This document shows positions 8,467 through 16,323 of a DNA stretch of 34,643 nucleotides, piece by piece. The translations under genes and the position numbers were made by a program. Source of the DNA: Thiobacillus sp. 63-78. Its GTDB lineage: Bacteria; Pseudomonadota; Gammaproteobacteria; Burkholderiales; Thiobacillaceae. The stretch is taken from positions 1 to 34,643 of the forward strand of contig MKWM01000057.1 in assembly GCA_001899765.1 (NCBI GenBank), read 5' to 3'. Position 1 is the stretch's first letter; the number at the start of each line of letters is the position of its first letter. A model generated the notes under the pieces. The model made no database searches. It had not been told where the DNA came from and was given only the letters and a program-made list of their open reading frames with translations.

Positions 8467-9167
8467 GGTTTTGCTCCTTCGTTTCCTTCCAGTTCGCGGC
8501 TCCACGACAGCCCGTTGACGTAGATGCCCAAGGGGTTCTTGCGCAGGCGCTGCTCGGTGCGCGGGGTCTGCTGCACGATGGACACCACGGCGTTCCAGCG
8601 CTCGGTGCGGTCTAGCGCGCCGTTGACGAAGCGCGTTTCCATCCAGCGCACGTTGAATGACGTGTCGCTGGCGCGGGTCACGCTGCTGATCTGCACCGTT
8701 ACCGACTCCTTGCCGATGCGCGCAAACGGGTTGTTCACGCGGGCGTACTCGTTGAGCACCACGGCGCCCTTGTCGGTGGTGTAGTCGTAGGCATCGAGCC
8801 AGTTCTGGCGGACGACGATGGGGTCGATGGACAGCGAGCGCACCAGGCCGATGAAGCGGCCCAGGTGGTAGGCGATCTGTGCATCGCTGGGCCGGTATGG
8901 CGTGGCGGCTTCGCCGACCGCGCGCACCTGGCCCGAGTTGTCCACCTCCACGACATAGGGCGTCACGATGGATTGCGCCGAGCGCCAGACCAGGCCGCCG
9001 GCCATCAGCAGCGCGAGCGTCAGGCAACCGAAGGCCATCAGCCGCCAGTTCTTCGCCTGCACACGCGGCGAGCCGATACGCTCGTCCCACACCTGGCCGG
9101 CAGCTTGGTACGGCGTGGCAGGCTGCGGCGTGTCGGCATAGCGCACTTGCGGTCGTTTGAATCGCAT
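8463..9167 (-). CDS. trbF: TrbF (VirB8-like) inner-membrane channel protein
   Basis: A 234-residue bitopic VirB8 homologue, an assembly factor in the inner-membrane part of the mating channel. A short cytoplasmic segment ending in ERIGSPRVQAKNWR precedes one transmembrane helix at about 43-61. The periplasmic NTF2-like domain follows, starting VTPYVVEVDNSGQV and including VNNPFARIGKESV and DRTERWNAVVSIV. It overlaps trbG by 4 nt and lies 24 bp downstream of trbL. Length and architecture are typical. Confidence 0.95.
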   Translation of the reverse strand: MRFKRPQVRYADTPQPATPYQAAGQVWDERIGSPRVQAKNWRLMAFGCLTLALLMAGGLVWRSAQSIVTPYVVEVDNSGQVRAVGEAATPYRPSDAQIAYHLGRFIGLVRSLSIDPIVVRQNWLDAYDYTTDKGAVVLNEYARVNNPFARIGKESVTVQISSVTRASDTSFNVRWMETRFVNGALDRTERWNAVVSIVQQTPRTEQRLRKNPLGIYVNGLSWSRELEGNEGAKP

Positions 9168-9191
9168 GCTCAGTTCTCCTTGGAAATCGCT

Positions 9192-10577
9192 TTATTCGTC
9201 GGTACCGCGTAGGCTCGGGCCTTGCCCGGAGCCACCACCGTCGCCACCGCGCAGCGTGTGGGCGGCGGCGGTCGCGGCGTGGGTGAGTTGCTGGCGGCGA
9301 TGCAGCCGTTTGGCCCAAGCGGGCTGTGCGTTGGCTGCGCCGGAAGCGGCTTCGCTTGCGGCTGCATGGCCGGATGCCCCAGCTCCACCGGCTGCCGCGC
9401 CTTCGTCAGCGGCCGGGCCGTTCCAGCCAGCGCGGAACGGTGCCGCCACGCGCTGCCCGGCAGCGGAAGCGCGGGATGCAGCCGCGCGCCCGGTGGACTG
9501 TGCGCCGGTCTTGGCAACGTTACCCAGGCCGGCCATCACCCCCCTTACCCCACCGCCTGCTGCGGTGGAAGCGGCCTGGAACGCCGACTTGGCGCTGCTG
9601 GCCGCCGACGTGGCGGCACGCGCACTGCCGCCAGCCAGCTTGGCGGCGGCCGGCGCCATGCGCGCCCCGGCCATGACCGCGCCGCCCACGCCGGTCGCGG
9701 CGGCACCAACGGCAACGCCGGTGCCGACAGCGCCGACCGCAGCACCGGCCATCGCGCCCGCACCAAGCTGCGGCGCACCGGACACCAGGCCCGTGGCGAT
9801 GCCGGGGCCGAAGATCCCGAGCGCCAACAAGGTGAGCGAGGCCAGCATGATGACCAGCGCATGGTCGATGGACGGCTCGGCGGGATGGACTTGGAACTGA
9901 GCGAACAGGCCCGATCCAATGCCGACGATCACGGCCAATACCAGCACTTTGACGCCAGCGGACACGACGTTGCCCAGTACCTTTTCGGCGAGGAAGCTGG
10001 TCTTGTTCCACAGTGCGAATGGCACCAGCACGAACCCAGCGAGCGTGGTCAGCTTGAACTCGATAAGCGTGATGAAAAGCTGGATCGCCAGCACGAAGAA
10101 GCACAACACCACGACCAGCCAGGCGAGGAACATCACCACGATGGGATCGAGATTGGCGAACACCTCGGGAAACCCGGCCATGTCACCGATCTGCTTCAAG
10201 ATCGGCGCTCCGGCGTCGATGCCGGTTTTGGCGAGCCGGCCCGGCTGCAAGAAGTTCTCCATCGTGATGGCCGAGCCAGTGGCCATGATGCCCAGTCCCG
10301 CGAATGAGCGGAACACGATACCGGCCAGCCAGTTGAAGTTGTTGATGATGTAGGCGAAGGCGCCAACGTAGAGCACCTTGCGCAGCAGCTTGGCAATCAC
10401 GTCCTCGCCTTGGCCGGTGGCGTGGCTCATGGCCCAGTACAGCCCGACGATCGTCATGTCGATGACGATCAGAGTGGCGGTCAAGAACGCCACTTCGCCC
10501 CGCAGCAGCCCGAAACCCGAGTCGATGTAGGCGGAGAAGGTGTTGAGGAACTGATCGATGATGGTCACGTCATTCAT
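9192..10577 (-). CDS. trbL: TrbL (VirB6-like) polytopic inner-membrane protein
   Basis: A 461-residue VirB6/TrbL protein forming the inner-membrane pore region of the secretion channel. The first about 260 residues contain several hydrophobic helices (VAFLTATLIVIDMTIVGLYW, VVMFLAWLVVVLCFFVLAIQ, HALVIMLASLTLLALGIFGP) with the conserved N-terminus NDVTIIDQFLNTF. From about residue 270 the protein is an Ala/Gly-rich low-complexity tail, common in TrbL of this ICE family and probably cytoplasmic and flexible. Its ATG overlaps the trbK stop by 4 nt. The tail's repetitive GC-rich DNA creates spurious open frames on the other strand. Confidence 0.94.
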   Translation of the reverse strand: MNDVTIIDQFLNTFSAYIDSGFGLLRGEVAFLTATLIVIDMTIVGLYWAMSHATGQGEDVIAKLLRKVLYVGAFAYIINNFNWLAGIVFRSFAGLGIMATGSAITMENFLQPGRLAKTGIDAGAPILKQIGDMAGFPEVFANLDPIVVMFLAWLVVVLCFFVLAIQLFITLIEFKLTTLAGFVLVPFALWNKTSFLAEKVLGNVVSAGVKVLVLAVIVGIGSGLFAQFQVHPAEPSIDHALVIMLASLTLLALGIFGPGIATGLVSGAPQLGAGAMAGAAVGAVGTGVAVGAAATGVGGAVMAGARMAPAAAKLAGGSARAATSAASSAKSAFQAASTAAGGGVRGVMAGLGNVAKTGAQSTGRAAASRASAAGQRVAAPFRAGWNGPAADEGAAAGGAGASGHAAASEAASGAANAQPAWAKRLHRRQQLTHAATAAAHTLRGGDGGGSGQGPSLRGTDE

Positions 10578-10918
10578 GGCGTGCCCTCCGGTTCAATGGG
10601 CGGTGCCGGCGCTACGCCATTCGCCGGCTCATCGAAGCTCGGCGGGATCGGCGGCAGGTCGGTCAGCGTCCGGTATTCATCTGGCCCGGTCTCACCGGAA
10701 AAGAATCGCCGCCGGAAGGCTTCAGCGGCTGCGCGGCAAACGTCCTCGCCCGTGGCCTGCACGATTACCTGTGGATTGGCCGCGCATTGCGCGCGCAATG
10801 CCTTGCGCCGAACGGGGTCGACGGCCAGGGCATCGGCAAGGGTGCCAGTCGGCTGCTCGCCGCAAGCGGCCAGCAGCACGACCAGCACAGAAACAGACAG
10901 GGCGAGGACGCATCGCAT
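10574..10918 (-). CDS. trbK: TrbK-type entry-exclusion lipoprotein
   Basis: A 114-residue lipoprotein with signal peptide and lipobox LLAAC (Cys 19). It sits between trbJ and trbL, the position of the alternative TrbK in this ICE family. The mature part has DPVRRKALRAQCAANP, then DVCRAAAEAFRRRFFSGE, and a Pro-rich tail. TrbK of RP4 prevents redundant transfer into cells already carrying the element, so an entry-exclusion role is inferred from position and type. It resembles the EexN-like protein encoded next to traG: both have the P-x-R-x-K-x-L-R-x-Q-C segment and the Arg-rich RF motif, suggesting that they are paralogues. Confidence 0.8.
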   Translation of the reverse strand: MRCVLALSVSVLVVLLAACGEQPTGTLADALAVDPVRRKALRAQCAANPQVIVQATGEDVCRAAAEAFRRRFFSGETGPDEYRTLTDLPPIPPSFDEPANGVAPAPPIEPEGTP

Positions 10919-10930
10919 GGCAGCCTCCCG

Positions 10931-11686
10931 TCAGTCGCGGTAGAAGTTGACGGACTGCGGCGTGTACGGGGTGCCCTCACCCAGAAAGCGGCGCCGCACT
11001 TCGCGGGCGCGCTCGGTGGCAGCCGATTGCCGCGCCAGCTCCAGCGAGGCGGCACGGTCTTGCGTGATCTGGAGCCGCTGGGTCTGGATGGATTGCTTGG
11101 CTTGCAAGGCCAGCAGTTGGTTTGTGGCCTGCATGGCTTGCAGCGCGCCGACGGCGGATTGGCTCTTGCTCACCAGATCGGCCAGAACGCCTTCATCGTC
11201 ATGGAGGTTCTGTGATGCCTGGGCCTGCATCTGCATTGTGGTCTGCAGGCCATGGAGCGTGTTCTTCCAACGCTCCTGCGCGTCGCGGTACATCTGGTCG
11301 CCGCTCACGGTGGCGGCGTACTGTTCGGGATACAGGCGCGCGAACTCCCGATCCAGATTCGTCACGTCGTAGGCCAAGCCCTTGGCCTGCGCAATGAGGC
11401 GCTGGGTGGTCGCCAGGTTCGCGCGCAACTGGCCCACCACGCTGGACGGCAGGTTGGCCAGGTTGCGCGCCTGGTTGATGAGCATCTGCGCTTCGTTCTG
11501 GAGCTGGCGGATCTGGTTGTTGATCTGCTCCAGCGTGCGGACGGCCGTGAGCGTGTTCTGCACGAGATTGGTCGGGTCGAGCACGATGTCGCCGACGCCG
11601 AACAGCGCGTGGGCGGGCTGCGCGATGCCGAAGGCGAGCACGCAGACGGTCGTGAGCGCAGCGAGCTTGGGGGTATGCAGTTTCAT
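10931..11686 (-). CDS. trbJ: TrbJ (VirB5-like) periplasmic conjugation protein
   Basis: A 251-residue exported protein of the TrbJ family, the VirB5-like minor pilus or adhesion component. A signal peptide ends at about AQPAHA. The mature protein is largely helical and Gln-rich (TLEQINNQIRQLQNEAQML, then VVGQLRANLATTQRLIAQAK), suggesting coiled coils. It ends with RRRFLGEGTPYTPQ. This tail closely resembles the C-terminus of the EexN-like lipoprotein at 18503-18781 (RKRFYGDGETPYTPP), an unexpected match between a pilus component and an exclusion protein. The ATG overlaps the trbE stop by 4 nt; 12 bp separate it from trbK. Confidence 0.93.
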   Translation of the reverse strand: MKLHTPKLAALTTVCVLAFGIAQPAHALFGVGDIVLDPTNLVQNTLTAVRTLEQINNQIRQLQNEAQMLINQARNLANLPSSVVGQLRANLATTQRLIAQAKGLAYDVTNLDREFARLYPEQYAATVSGDQMYRDAQERWKNTLHGLQTTMQMQAQASQNLHDDEGVLADLVSKSQSAVGALQAMQATNQLLALQAKQSIQTQRLQITQDRAASLELARQSAATERAREVRRRFLGEGTPYTPQSVNFYRD

Positions 11687-14142
11687 GACAGGTTCTCCTG
11701 TGGGTGGTCAGCAGTACGGAGGGAACCCGGCGCAAGGCCGGGGAACGAGGGCAGCAGGTCGGCCGCCCAATCGAGGCCGCGATGGCGCAGCCAGGCGCCC
11801 GCGAAGCCGGGCACGCCGGCGTCCAGCAGCACGCGATCCATGTCGCGCTGGTCCTGCGGCGTGGAAGCGCCCGCGAAGGCCAGCGTCGCCGACCCCAGGT
11901 CGAGGTCGAACAGGCGATTGCCGAGGCGGGATTGGTAGTAGTAGTCGCGCTTCGGAACTGCCGTGGCGACGATTTCGATCTGGCGGTTGTTGAGGCCGAA
12001 GCCCTGATAGATCGTCTTGATCTGCGGCTCGGTCGCCTGCGGGTTCGGCAGGAAGATGCGGCTCGCGCAGCTTTCGACGATCGCGGGCGCGATGCTCGAA
12101 TCCTTGATGTCCGCGAGCGACTGCGTGGCGAAGATGACGCTGACGTTCTTCTTGCGCAGCGTCTTGAGCCACTGGCGGATGCGCGCGGCAAACACCGGGT
12201 CATCGAGGAACAGCCAGGCTTCATCGAGGATCAGCAGCGTGGGCGCGCCATCAAAGCGTTCATCGAAGCGCGCAAAGAGGTAATGCAACACGGCCATGAC
12301 GGCGGCCTTGCTGTGCATCAGCTCCTCCATCTCGAAGCCCTGCACGTCGGCGCTGCCTAGCCGGTCGTGGTCGGCGTCCAGCAGCTTGCCGTGCGCGCCG
12401 CCGAGCACATAGGGCGCGAGCGCCTGGCGCAGCGCGTTCGATTGCAGCAGCACCGACAAGCCCGTCATCGTGCGCTGCTCCACCGGCGCCCCGGCGAGAC
12501 TGCCGAGTGCCGACCAGATGGCAGCCTTCTCGTCGGGGCCGACCGCCACACCTTCATGCAGCAAGCGGCCTTCGATCCATTCGGCCGCCCAGGTGCGATA
12601 GCCTTCGCGGTCGATGCGAGCGAGCGGCTGGAAAGCGATTTCGCCATCCGTGCCCAGGTCGTAGTGCTCGCCGCCCAGCCCGAGGATCGTGGCGCGCATG
12701 GAGCGGCCCATGTCGAACGCGAAGATGCGCGAGCCGCGATAGCGACGGAACTGCATTGCCAGCGTGGCGAGCAAGACCGACTTGCCCATGCCGGTCGGCC
12801 CCGCGACCAGCGTGTGGCCCACGTCGCCGATGTGCGTCACCAGCCGGAACGGCGTCGCGCCATCGGTGCGCGTGACGATCAGTGGCGGGCCGTCGAGATG
12901 GTCGTTCTTCTCCGGCCCGGCCCATACCGCCGACACCGGCATCATGTGCGCCAGGTTCAACGTCGAGACGATGGGCTGACGCACATTGGCGTAAGCGTTG
13001 CCGGGAAGCGAGGACAGCCACGCATCCACGGCGTTGAGCGTTTCGGGGATGGTGACGAACCCGCGCCCCTGGATGACGCGCTCCACCATGCGCAGCTTTT
13101 CGTCGGCCACGGCTGGGTCGGCATCGAGCACCGTCACCGTGGCGGTGAGGTAGCCGAAGGCGACTTGATCGCTGCCCAGCTCCTGCAACGCCGCGTCCGC
13201 GTCGGCGGCTTTGTTGCTGGCGTCGGTATCGACCAGCGGGCTCTCCTGCTGGAAGATCGTTTCGCGCAGCAGCGCGATGACGTTCTTGCGCTTGGCGAAC
13301 CACTGGCGGCGCAGGCGGGAAAGTTCTTTTTCCGCCTCGGCTTTGTCGAGGCAGAGAAAGCGCGTGCTCCAGCGATAGCCAAAGCCCAGGCGGTTGAGGT
13401 CGTCCAGAATCCCCGGCCAGGTCGAGGTCGGGAAACCCCGCACCGACACCACGCGCAGGTGCTGGTCGCCCAGCATGGGCGCCAAGCCGCCGACCAGTGC
13501 GGAATCGGTCAGCAGCGCGTCGATGTGGAACGGCACTTCGGGCACGCCGACGCGGTAGCGCCGCGTCGAGATGGTGGCGTGCAGGTAGGTCAGCGTCTGG
13601 CTGTCATCGAGCCAGGCGATTTCCGGCATCACGCCATCGAGCAGATCGAAGACGCGATCGGTTTCCGCCACGAAGGCATCGAGCCGCCCGCGCCAGTCCA
13701 CGCCCTCAGTGGGCCGGTTCTCGTACAGCATCCCCGCCGCGCGGGCGCGCGACTCCTCGGGCGGCAGGTACACCAGCGTCAGGTGGTAGCCGCTCTCGAA
13801 GTGGTTGCCCGAATCCTCGAAGGTGGCGCGGCGTTCCTCGTCCACCAGCCAGGACAGCGGCTCGGGAAACGCCGAATGCGGATAGTCGGCGGCGGCGCGG
13901 CGCGCGGCTTCGATGAACAAGGCCCAGCCCGATCCCAGGCGGCGCAGCGCGTTGTTCAACCGTGCGCTGGTGGCGATCAGTTCGCCCTGCGTCGCGCTGT
14001 CGAGGTCAGGCCCGCGAAACCGGGCCGTGCGTTGGAAACTGCCGTCCTTGTTCAAGACGACACCCGGCGCCACCAGCCCGGCCCACGGCAGCCAGTCGGC
14101 AAGCAACGCGGGCCGCTGGCGGTATTCGGCGAGATTCAGCAT
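11683..14142 (-). CDS. trbE: TrbE (VirB4-like) conjugation ATPase
   Basis: An 819-residue VirB4 homologue that powers pilus assembly and substrate transfer at the inner membrane. It has the N-terminal CagE/TrbE domain (begins MLNLAEYRQRPALLADWLPW). The ATPase half has Walker A GPTGMGKS near residue 450 and Walker B LLILDEAWLFLDD near 640, followed by the conserved IFATQSLADI and SRIFLPNP segments. Length is normal for TrbE. It starts 12 bp after trbD and overlaps trbJ by 4 nt. A very long open frame runs antisense to it, but that is a by-product of GC-rich codon use. Confidence 0.96.
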   Translation of the reverse strand: MLNLAEYRQRPALLADWLPWAGLVAPGVVLNKDGSFQRTARFRGPDLDSATQGELIATSARLNNALRRLGSGWALFIEAARRAAADYPHSAFPEPLSWLVDEERRATFEDSGNHFESGYHLTLVYLPPEESRARAAGMLYENRPTEGVDWRGRLDAFVAETDRVFDLLDGVMPEIAWLDDSQTLTYLHATISTRRYRVGVPEVPFHIDALLTDSALVGGLAPMLGDQHLRVVSVRGFPTSTWPGILDDLNRLGFGYRWSTRFLCLDKAEAEKELSRLRRQWFAKRKNVIALLRETIFQQESPLVDTDASNKAADADAALQELGSDQVAFGYLTATVTVLDADPAVADEKLRMVERVIQGRGFVTIPETLNAVDAWLSSLPGNAYANVRQPIVSTLNLAHMMPVSAVWAGPEKNDHLDGPPLIVTRTDGATPFRLVTHIGDVGHTLVAGPTGMGKSVLLATLAMQFRRYRGSRIFAFDMGRSMRATILGLGGEHYDLGTDGEIAFQPLARIDREGYRTWAAEWIEGRLLHEGVAVGPDEKAAIWSALGSLAGAPVEQRTMTGLSVLLQSNALRQALAPYVLGGAHGKLLDADHDRLGSADVQGFEMEELMHSKAAVMAVLHYLFARFDERFDGAPTLLILDEAWLFLDDPVFAARIRQWLKTLRKKNVSVIFATQSLADIKDSSIAPAIVESCASRIFLPNPQATEPQIKTIYQGFGLNNRQIEIVATAVPKRDYYYQSRLGNRLFDLDLGSATLAFAGASTPQDQRDMDRVLLDAGVPGFAGAWLRHRGLDWAADLLPSFPGLAPGSLRTADHPQENLS

Positions 14143-14154
14143 GGCGGCGTCCCC

Positions 14155-14427
14155 TCACACGTCCAGCAGCGGGCGGTGCTTGATGTGCCGGGCGAATACG
14201 GCCATGAACTGCGGATCGACGCGCGCACCCCAGACCGCCAGCGCATGGCCGACGATCCAGAGCACGACACCGGGAATCCACAGTTGCAGGCCCAGCCCGA
14301 CAGCGGCGGCCAGCGTTCCGTTGGCAATCGCCACGGTGCGCGGCGCACCGCCCAGCAGGATCGGCTCGGTGAGCGAACGATGCAGCGGCACCTCGAACCC
14401 GGCCGCGAAGGTATCCGGGGCGCTCAT
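14155..14427 (-). CDS. trbD: TrbD (VirB3-like) membrane protein
   Basis: A 90-residue VirB3 homologue, small inner-membrane partner of the VirB4 ATPase. The sequence FEVPLHRSLTEPILLGGAPR is the typical TrbD N-terminus. Two adjacent hydrophobic stretches follow (VAIANGTLAAAVGLGLQL and WIPGVVLWIVGHALAVW). The ATG at 14427 was chosen because it overlaps the trbC stop by 4 nt and gives the family length; the frame remains open further upstream inside trbC. It is followed by trbE after 12 bp. Confidence 0.92.
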   Translation of the reverse strand: MSAPDTFAAGFEVPLHRSLTEPILLGGAPRTVAIANGTLAAAVGLGLQLWIPGVVLWIVGHALAVWGARVDPQFMAVFARHIKHRPLLDV

Positions 14428-14816
14428 ATGACGGCCCCGCCGGAGAAACTGAAGAACGACAGGAAGAAGCTCGAAGCCGCGAACGCGATGGACAGACCGA
14501 ACACGATCTGGATCAGCTTGCGGAAGCCTCCCGACGTGTCGCCGAAGGCCAGCGCGAGGCCCGTGGCGATGATGATGATGACCGCGACGATGCGTGCCAC
14601 CGGCCCCTGGATGGATTCGAGGATGGATTGCAGCGGGCCTTCCCACGGCATTGAGGAGCCGGCGGCCTGTGCGGTTCCGGCCAGGAACAGCAGCAGCGCG
14701 GCCAGCAGCAGTCCTTGCCCCGCAGGGCGGCCCAGGTAGCGCAGCCGGGCCAGCCTCGGCAGGCGCGAAGGCGGATTTACGGAAACACGGAAAGCAGGAA
14801 CGTGCATCTGCGTCAT
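14424..14816 (-). CDS. trbC: TrbC (VirB2-like) pilin precursor
   Basis: A 130-residue prepilin, precursor of the major subunit of the conjugative pilus. A long basic N-terminus leads to a hydrophobic signal (GLLLAALLLFLAGTAQA). The mature pilin (SSMPWEGPLQSILESIQGP) follows with two transmembrane helices (VARIVAVIIIIATGLALAFG and IVFGLSIAFAASSFFLSFF). P-type pilins are usually trimmed and cyclised by TraF, whose gene is at the other end of the window. The ATG at 14816 overlaps the trbB stop by 4 nt; the open frame continues upstream within trbB without meaning. Confidence 0.93.
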   Translation of the reverse strand: MTQMHVPAFRVSVNPPSRLPRLARLRYLGRPAGQGLLLAALLLFLAGTAQAAGSSMPWEGPLQSILESIQGPVARIVAVIIIIATGLALAFGDTSGGFRKLIQIVFGLSIAFAASSFFLSFFSFSGGAVI

Positions 14817-15862
14817 GGCAGTTCTCCAGGGTGGTTGAGGGACAGGGAAGAAAGGTCGGACTGCGGTGGCAGCTCGGGAAACGGCGCATCCAGCGCGTCC
14901 GCCAGTTGGTAGCCCACGCCATCGAAGCCATTGAGGCGGGCGATGCTCTCGATGCGGCGCTTGCGCCCGCGCCCGGCGATGTGGATGACCACGTTGACCG
15001 CCTCGGCGATCAGCGCACGGGGAGGGTTCACGGCCACTTCGAGAATCAGTTGCTCCAGGCGCAGCAGTGCGCCCAGGGCGGAGCCGGCGTGGATGGTGGC
15101 GATGCCGCCGGGGTGGCCGGTTCCCCACACCTTGATGAGATCCAACGCTTCGGCACCGCGCACCTCACCCACGACAACGCGATCCGGCCTCAGGCGCATG
15201 GACGAACGCACCAGCTCCGTCATGGACACCACGCCTGCGCGCGTGCGCAGCGGAACGTGGTCGCGGGCTGCGCATTGCAGCTCCACCGTGTCTTCGAGCA
15301 CCAGCACGCGGTCTCCGGTGGCGGCGATTTCAGCCAATAGCGCATTGGCGAGCGTGGTCTTGCCGCTGCTGGTGGCCCCGGCGATCAGGACGTTCTGGCG
15401 CTCGCGCACGGCGCGAACGAGAAAGCCCGCCTGGGCGCTGGTCATCATCCCGTCGATGACGTACCGCTCCAGAGGGATCACGCCGATGGCCCGCTTGCGC
15501 AGCGCGAAGGCCGGCCCCGGCGCGGCGGGCGGCAAGATGCCCTCGAAGCGTTCGCCGGTTTCGGGCAACTCGGCCGACAGCAGCGGTTGGCCGCGATGTA
15601 CCTCCGCGCCGACGTGGGCGGCTACGAGGCGGATGATTCGCTCGCCGTCCGCCTCGGGCATCTCCACGCCCATCGGCGCGCGGCCCGACGACAGGCGATC
15701 CACCCAAAGGGTGCGATCGGGGTTGAGCATGATTTCCACCACGTCGGGGTCTTCGAGCGCGGTAGCGATCAGCGGCCCCATCGCCGTGCGCAGCATCTGG
15801 ATGCGGCGGTCGAGCGACGTGGCGTTCATGGACTGCCCTCCAATGGGAAGGGGGGCGCTCAT
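14813..15862 (-). CDS. trbB: TrbB (VirB11-like) secretion ATPase
   Basis: A 349-residue VirB11-family hexameric ATPase of the conjugation system. Walker A GATSSGKTT lies near residues 160-168. It is followed by the Asp box VLVLEDTVELQC, Walker B-type VVVGEVRGAEALDLI and the His box GGIATIHAGSA. The ATG at 15862 overlaps the preceding RHH gene by 4 nt. A second ATG 11 codons later (MNATSLDRR) is an alternative start and may be preferred, because the first residues (SAPLPIGGQS) look unconserved. It is the first gene of the trb series. Confidence 0.95.
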   Translation of the reverse strand: MSAPLPIGGQSMNATSLDRRIQMLRTAMGPLIATALEDPDVVEIMLNPDRTLWVDRLSSGRAPMGVEMPEADGERIIRLVAAHVGAEVHRGQPLLSAELPETGERFEGILPPAAPGPAFALRKRAIGVIPLERYVIDGMMTSAQAGFLVRAVRERQNVLIAGATSSGKTTLANALLAEIAATGDRVLVLEDTVELQCAARDHVPLRTRAGVVSMTELVRSSMRLRPDRVVVGEVRGAEALDLIKVWGTGHPGGIATIHAGSALGALLRLEQLILEVAVNPPRALIAEAVNVVIHIAGRGRKRRIESIARLNGFDGVGYQLADALDAPFPELPPQSDLSSLSLNHPGELP

Positions 15863-16323
15863 GACGCACGCTCCTGCGCTTGCGCGGCGGCCGCCGCGTC
15901 CTCCATCCGCATCGGGTCGGGATGCAGTTCCTCCACCACGTCGCGCACCAGGCTGCGCCCTCGCAGCAGGTGGCGGCCCAACTGCTCCACGAACTGCTCG
16001 AAGCGCGCCTTGCCCTGGGCGCGCGCCGCCTCTTGGTGAGCCTCGGGGACTGGCGTGCTGACCGTGAGGTAGTAGCGAACGAACAGCGCCAACGTCTCGA
16101 TGGCGATGTTCTGGTCGCGCTCCAGGCGCTCGGCCTGGCGCGACAGTCGATCCAGCCGCTTGGCTATGGCCGCCTCACGCTGGTCGGCCGCGTCGGGCGA
16201 CAGCCAGGACGCCAAGGCGGCAGCGACAATGCTGGACTTGGACACGCCTTTCTTGGCGGCCAGTTCATCGAGCCGCTGGGCGTGCTCCGGCTGGATAAAG
16301 AGGTTCAGGCGGTAGTGGCTCAT
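15859..16323 (-). CDS. CopG/RHH-type DNA-binding protein
   Basis: A 154-residue protein with an N-terminal ribbon-helix-helix motif (HYRLNLFIQPEHAQRLDELA, then KKGVSKSSIVAAALASWL). A helical, charged middle follows (AIAKRLDRLSRQAERLERDQ), probably coiled coil. Proteins of this kind lie between traG and trbB in Tn4371-like ICEs and are thought to regulate the transfer genes or help the coupling protein or relaxosome; I cannot tell which. It overlaps traG upstream and trbB downstream by 4 nt each, so it is translated as part of the operon. Confidence 0.85.
   Translation of the reverse strand: MSHYRLNLFIQPEHAQRLDELAAKKGVSKSSIVAAALASWLSPDAADQREAAIAKRLDRLSRQAERLERDQNIAIETLALFVRYYLTVSTPVPEAHQEAARAQGKARFEQFVEQLGRHLLRGRSLVRDVVEELHPDPMRMEDAAAAAQAQERAS

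Noticed and set aside
9192-9750. Repetitive GC-rich DNA as a tandem-repeat or CRISPR-like array
   Set aside because: It is the Ala/Gly-rich low-complexity tail of TrbL, without regular spacers or constant repeats.
12367-14739. 790-codon open frame on the plus strand, antisense to trbE, trbD and trbC
   Set aside because: It mirrors three well-conserved conjugation genes and has no domain; long antisense frames are common in GC-rich coding DNA.
15330-15869. Second minus-strand frame of 179 codons overlapping trbB
   Set aside because: It is a shifted frame of trbB, which has all VirB11 motifs in its own frame.
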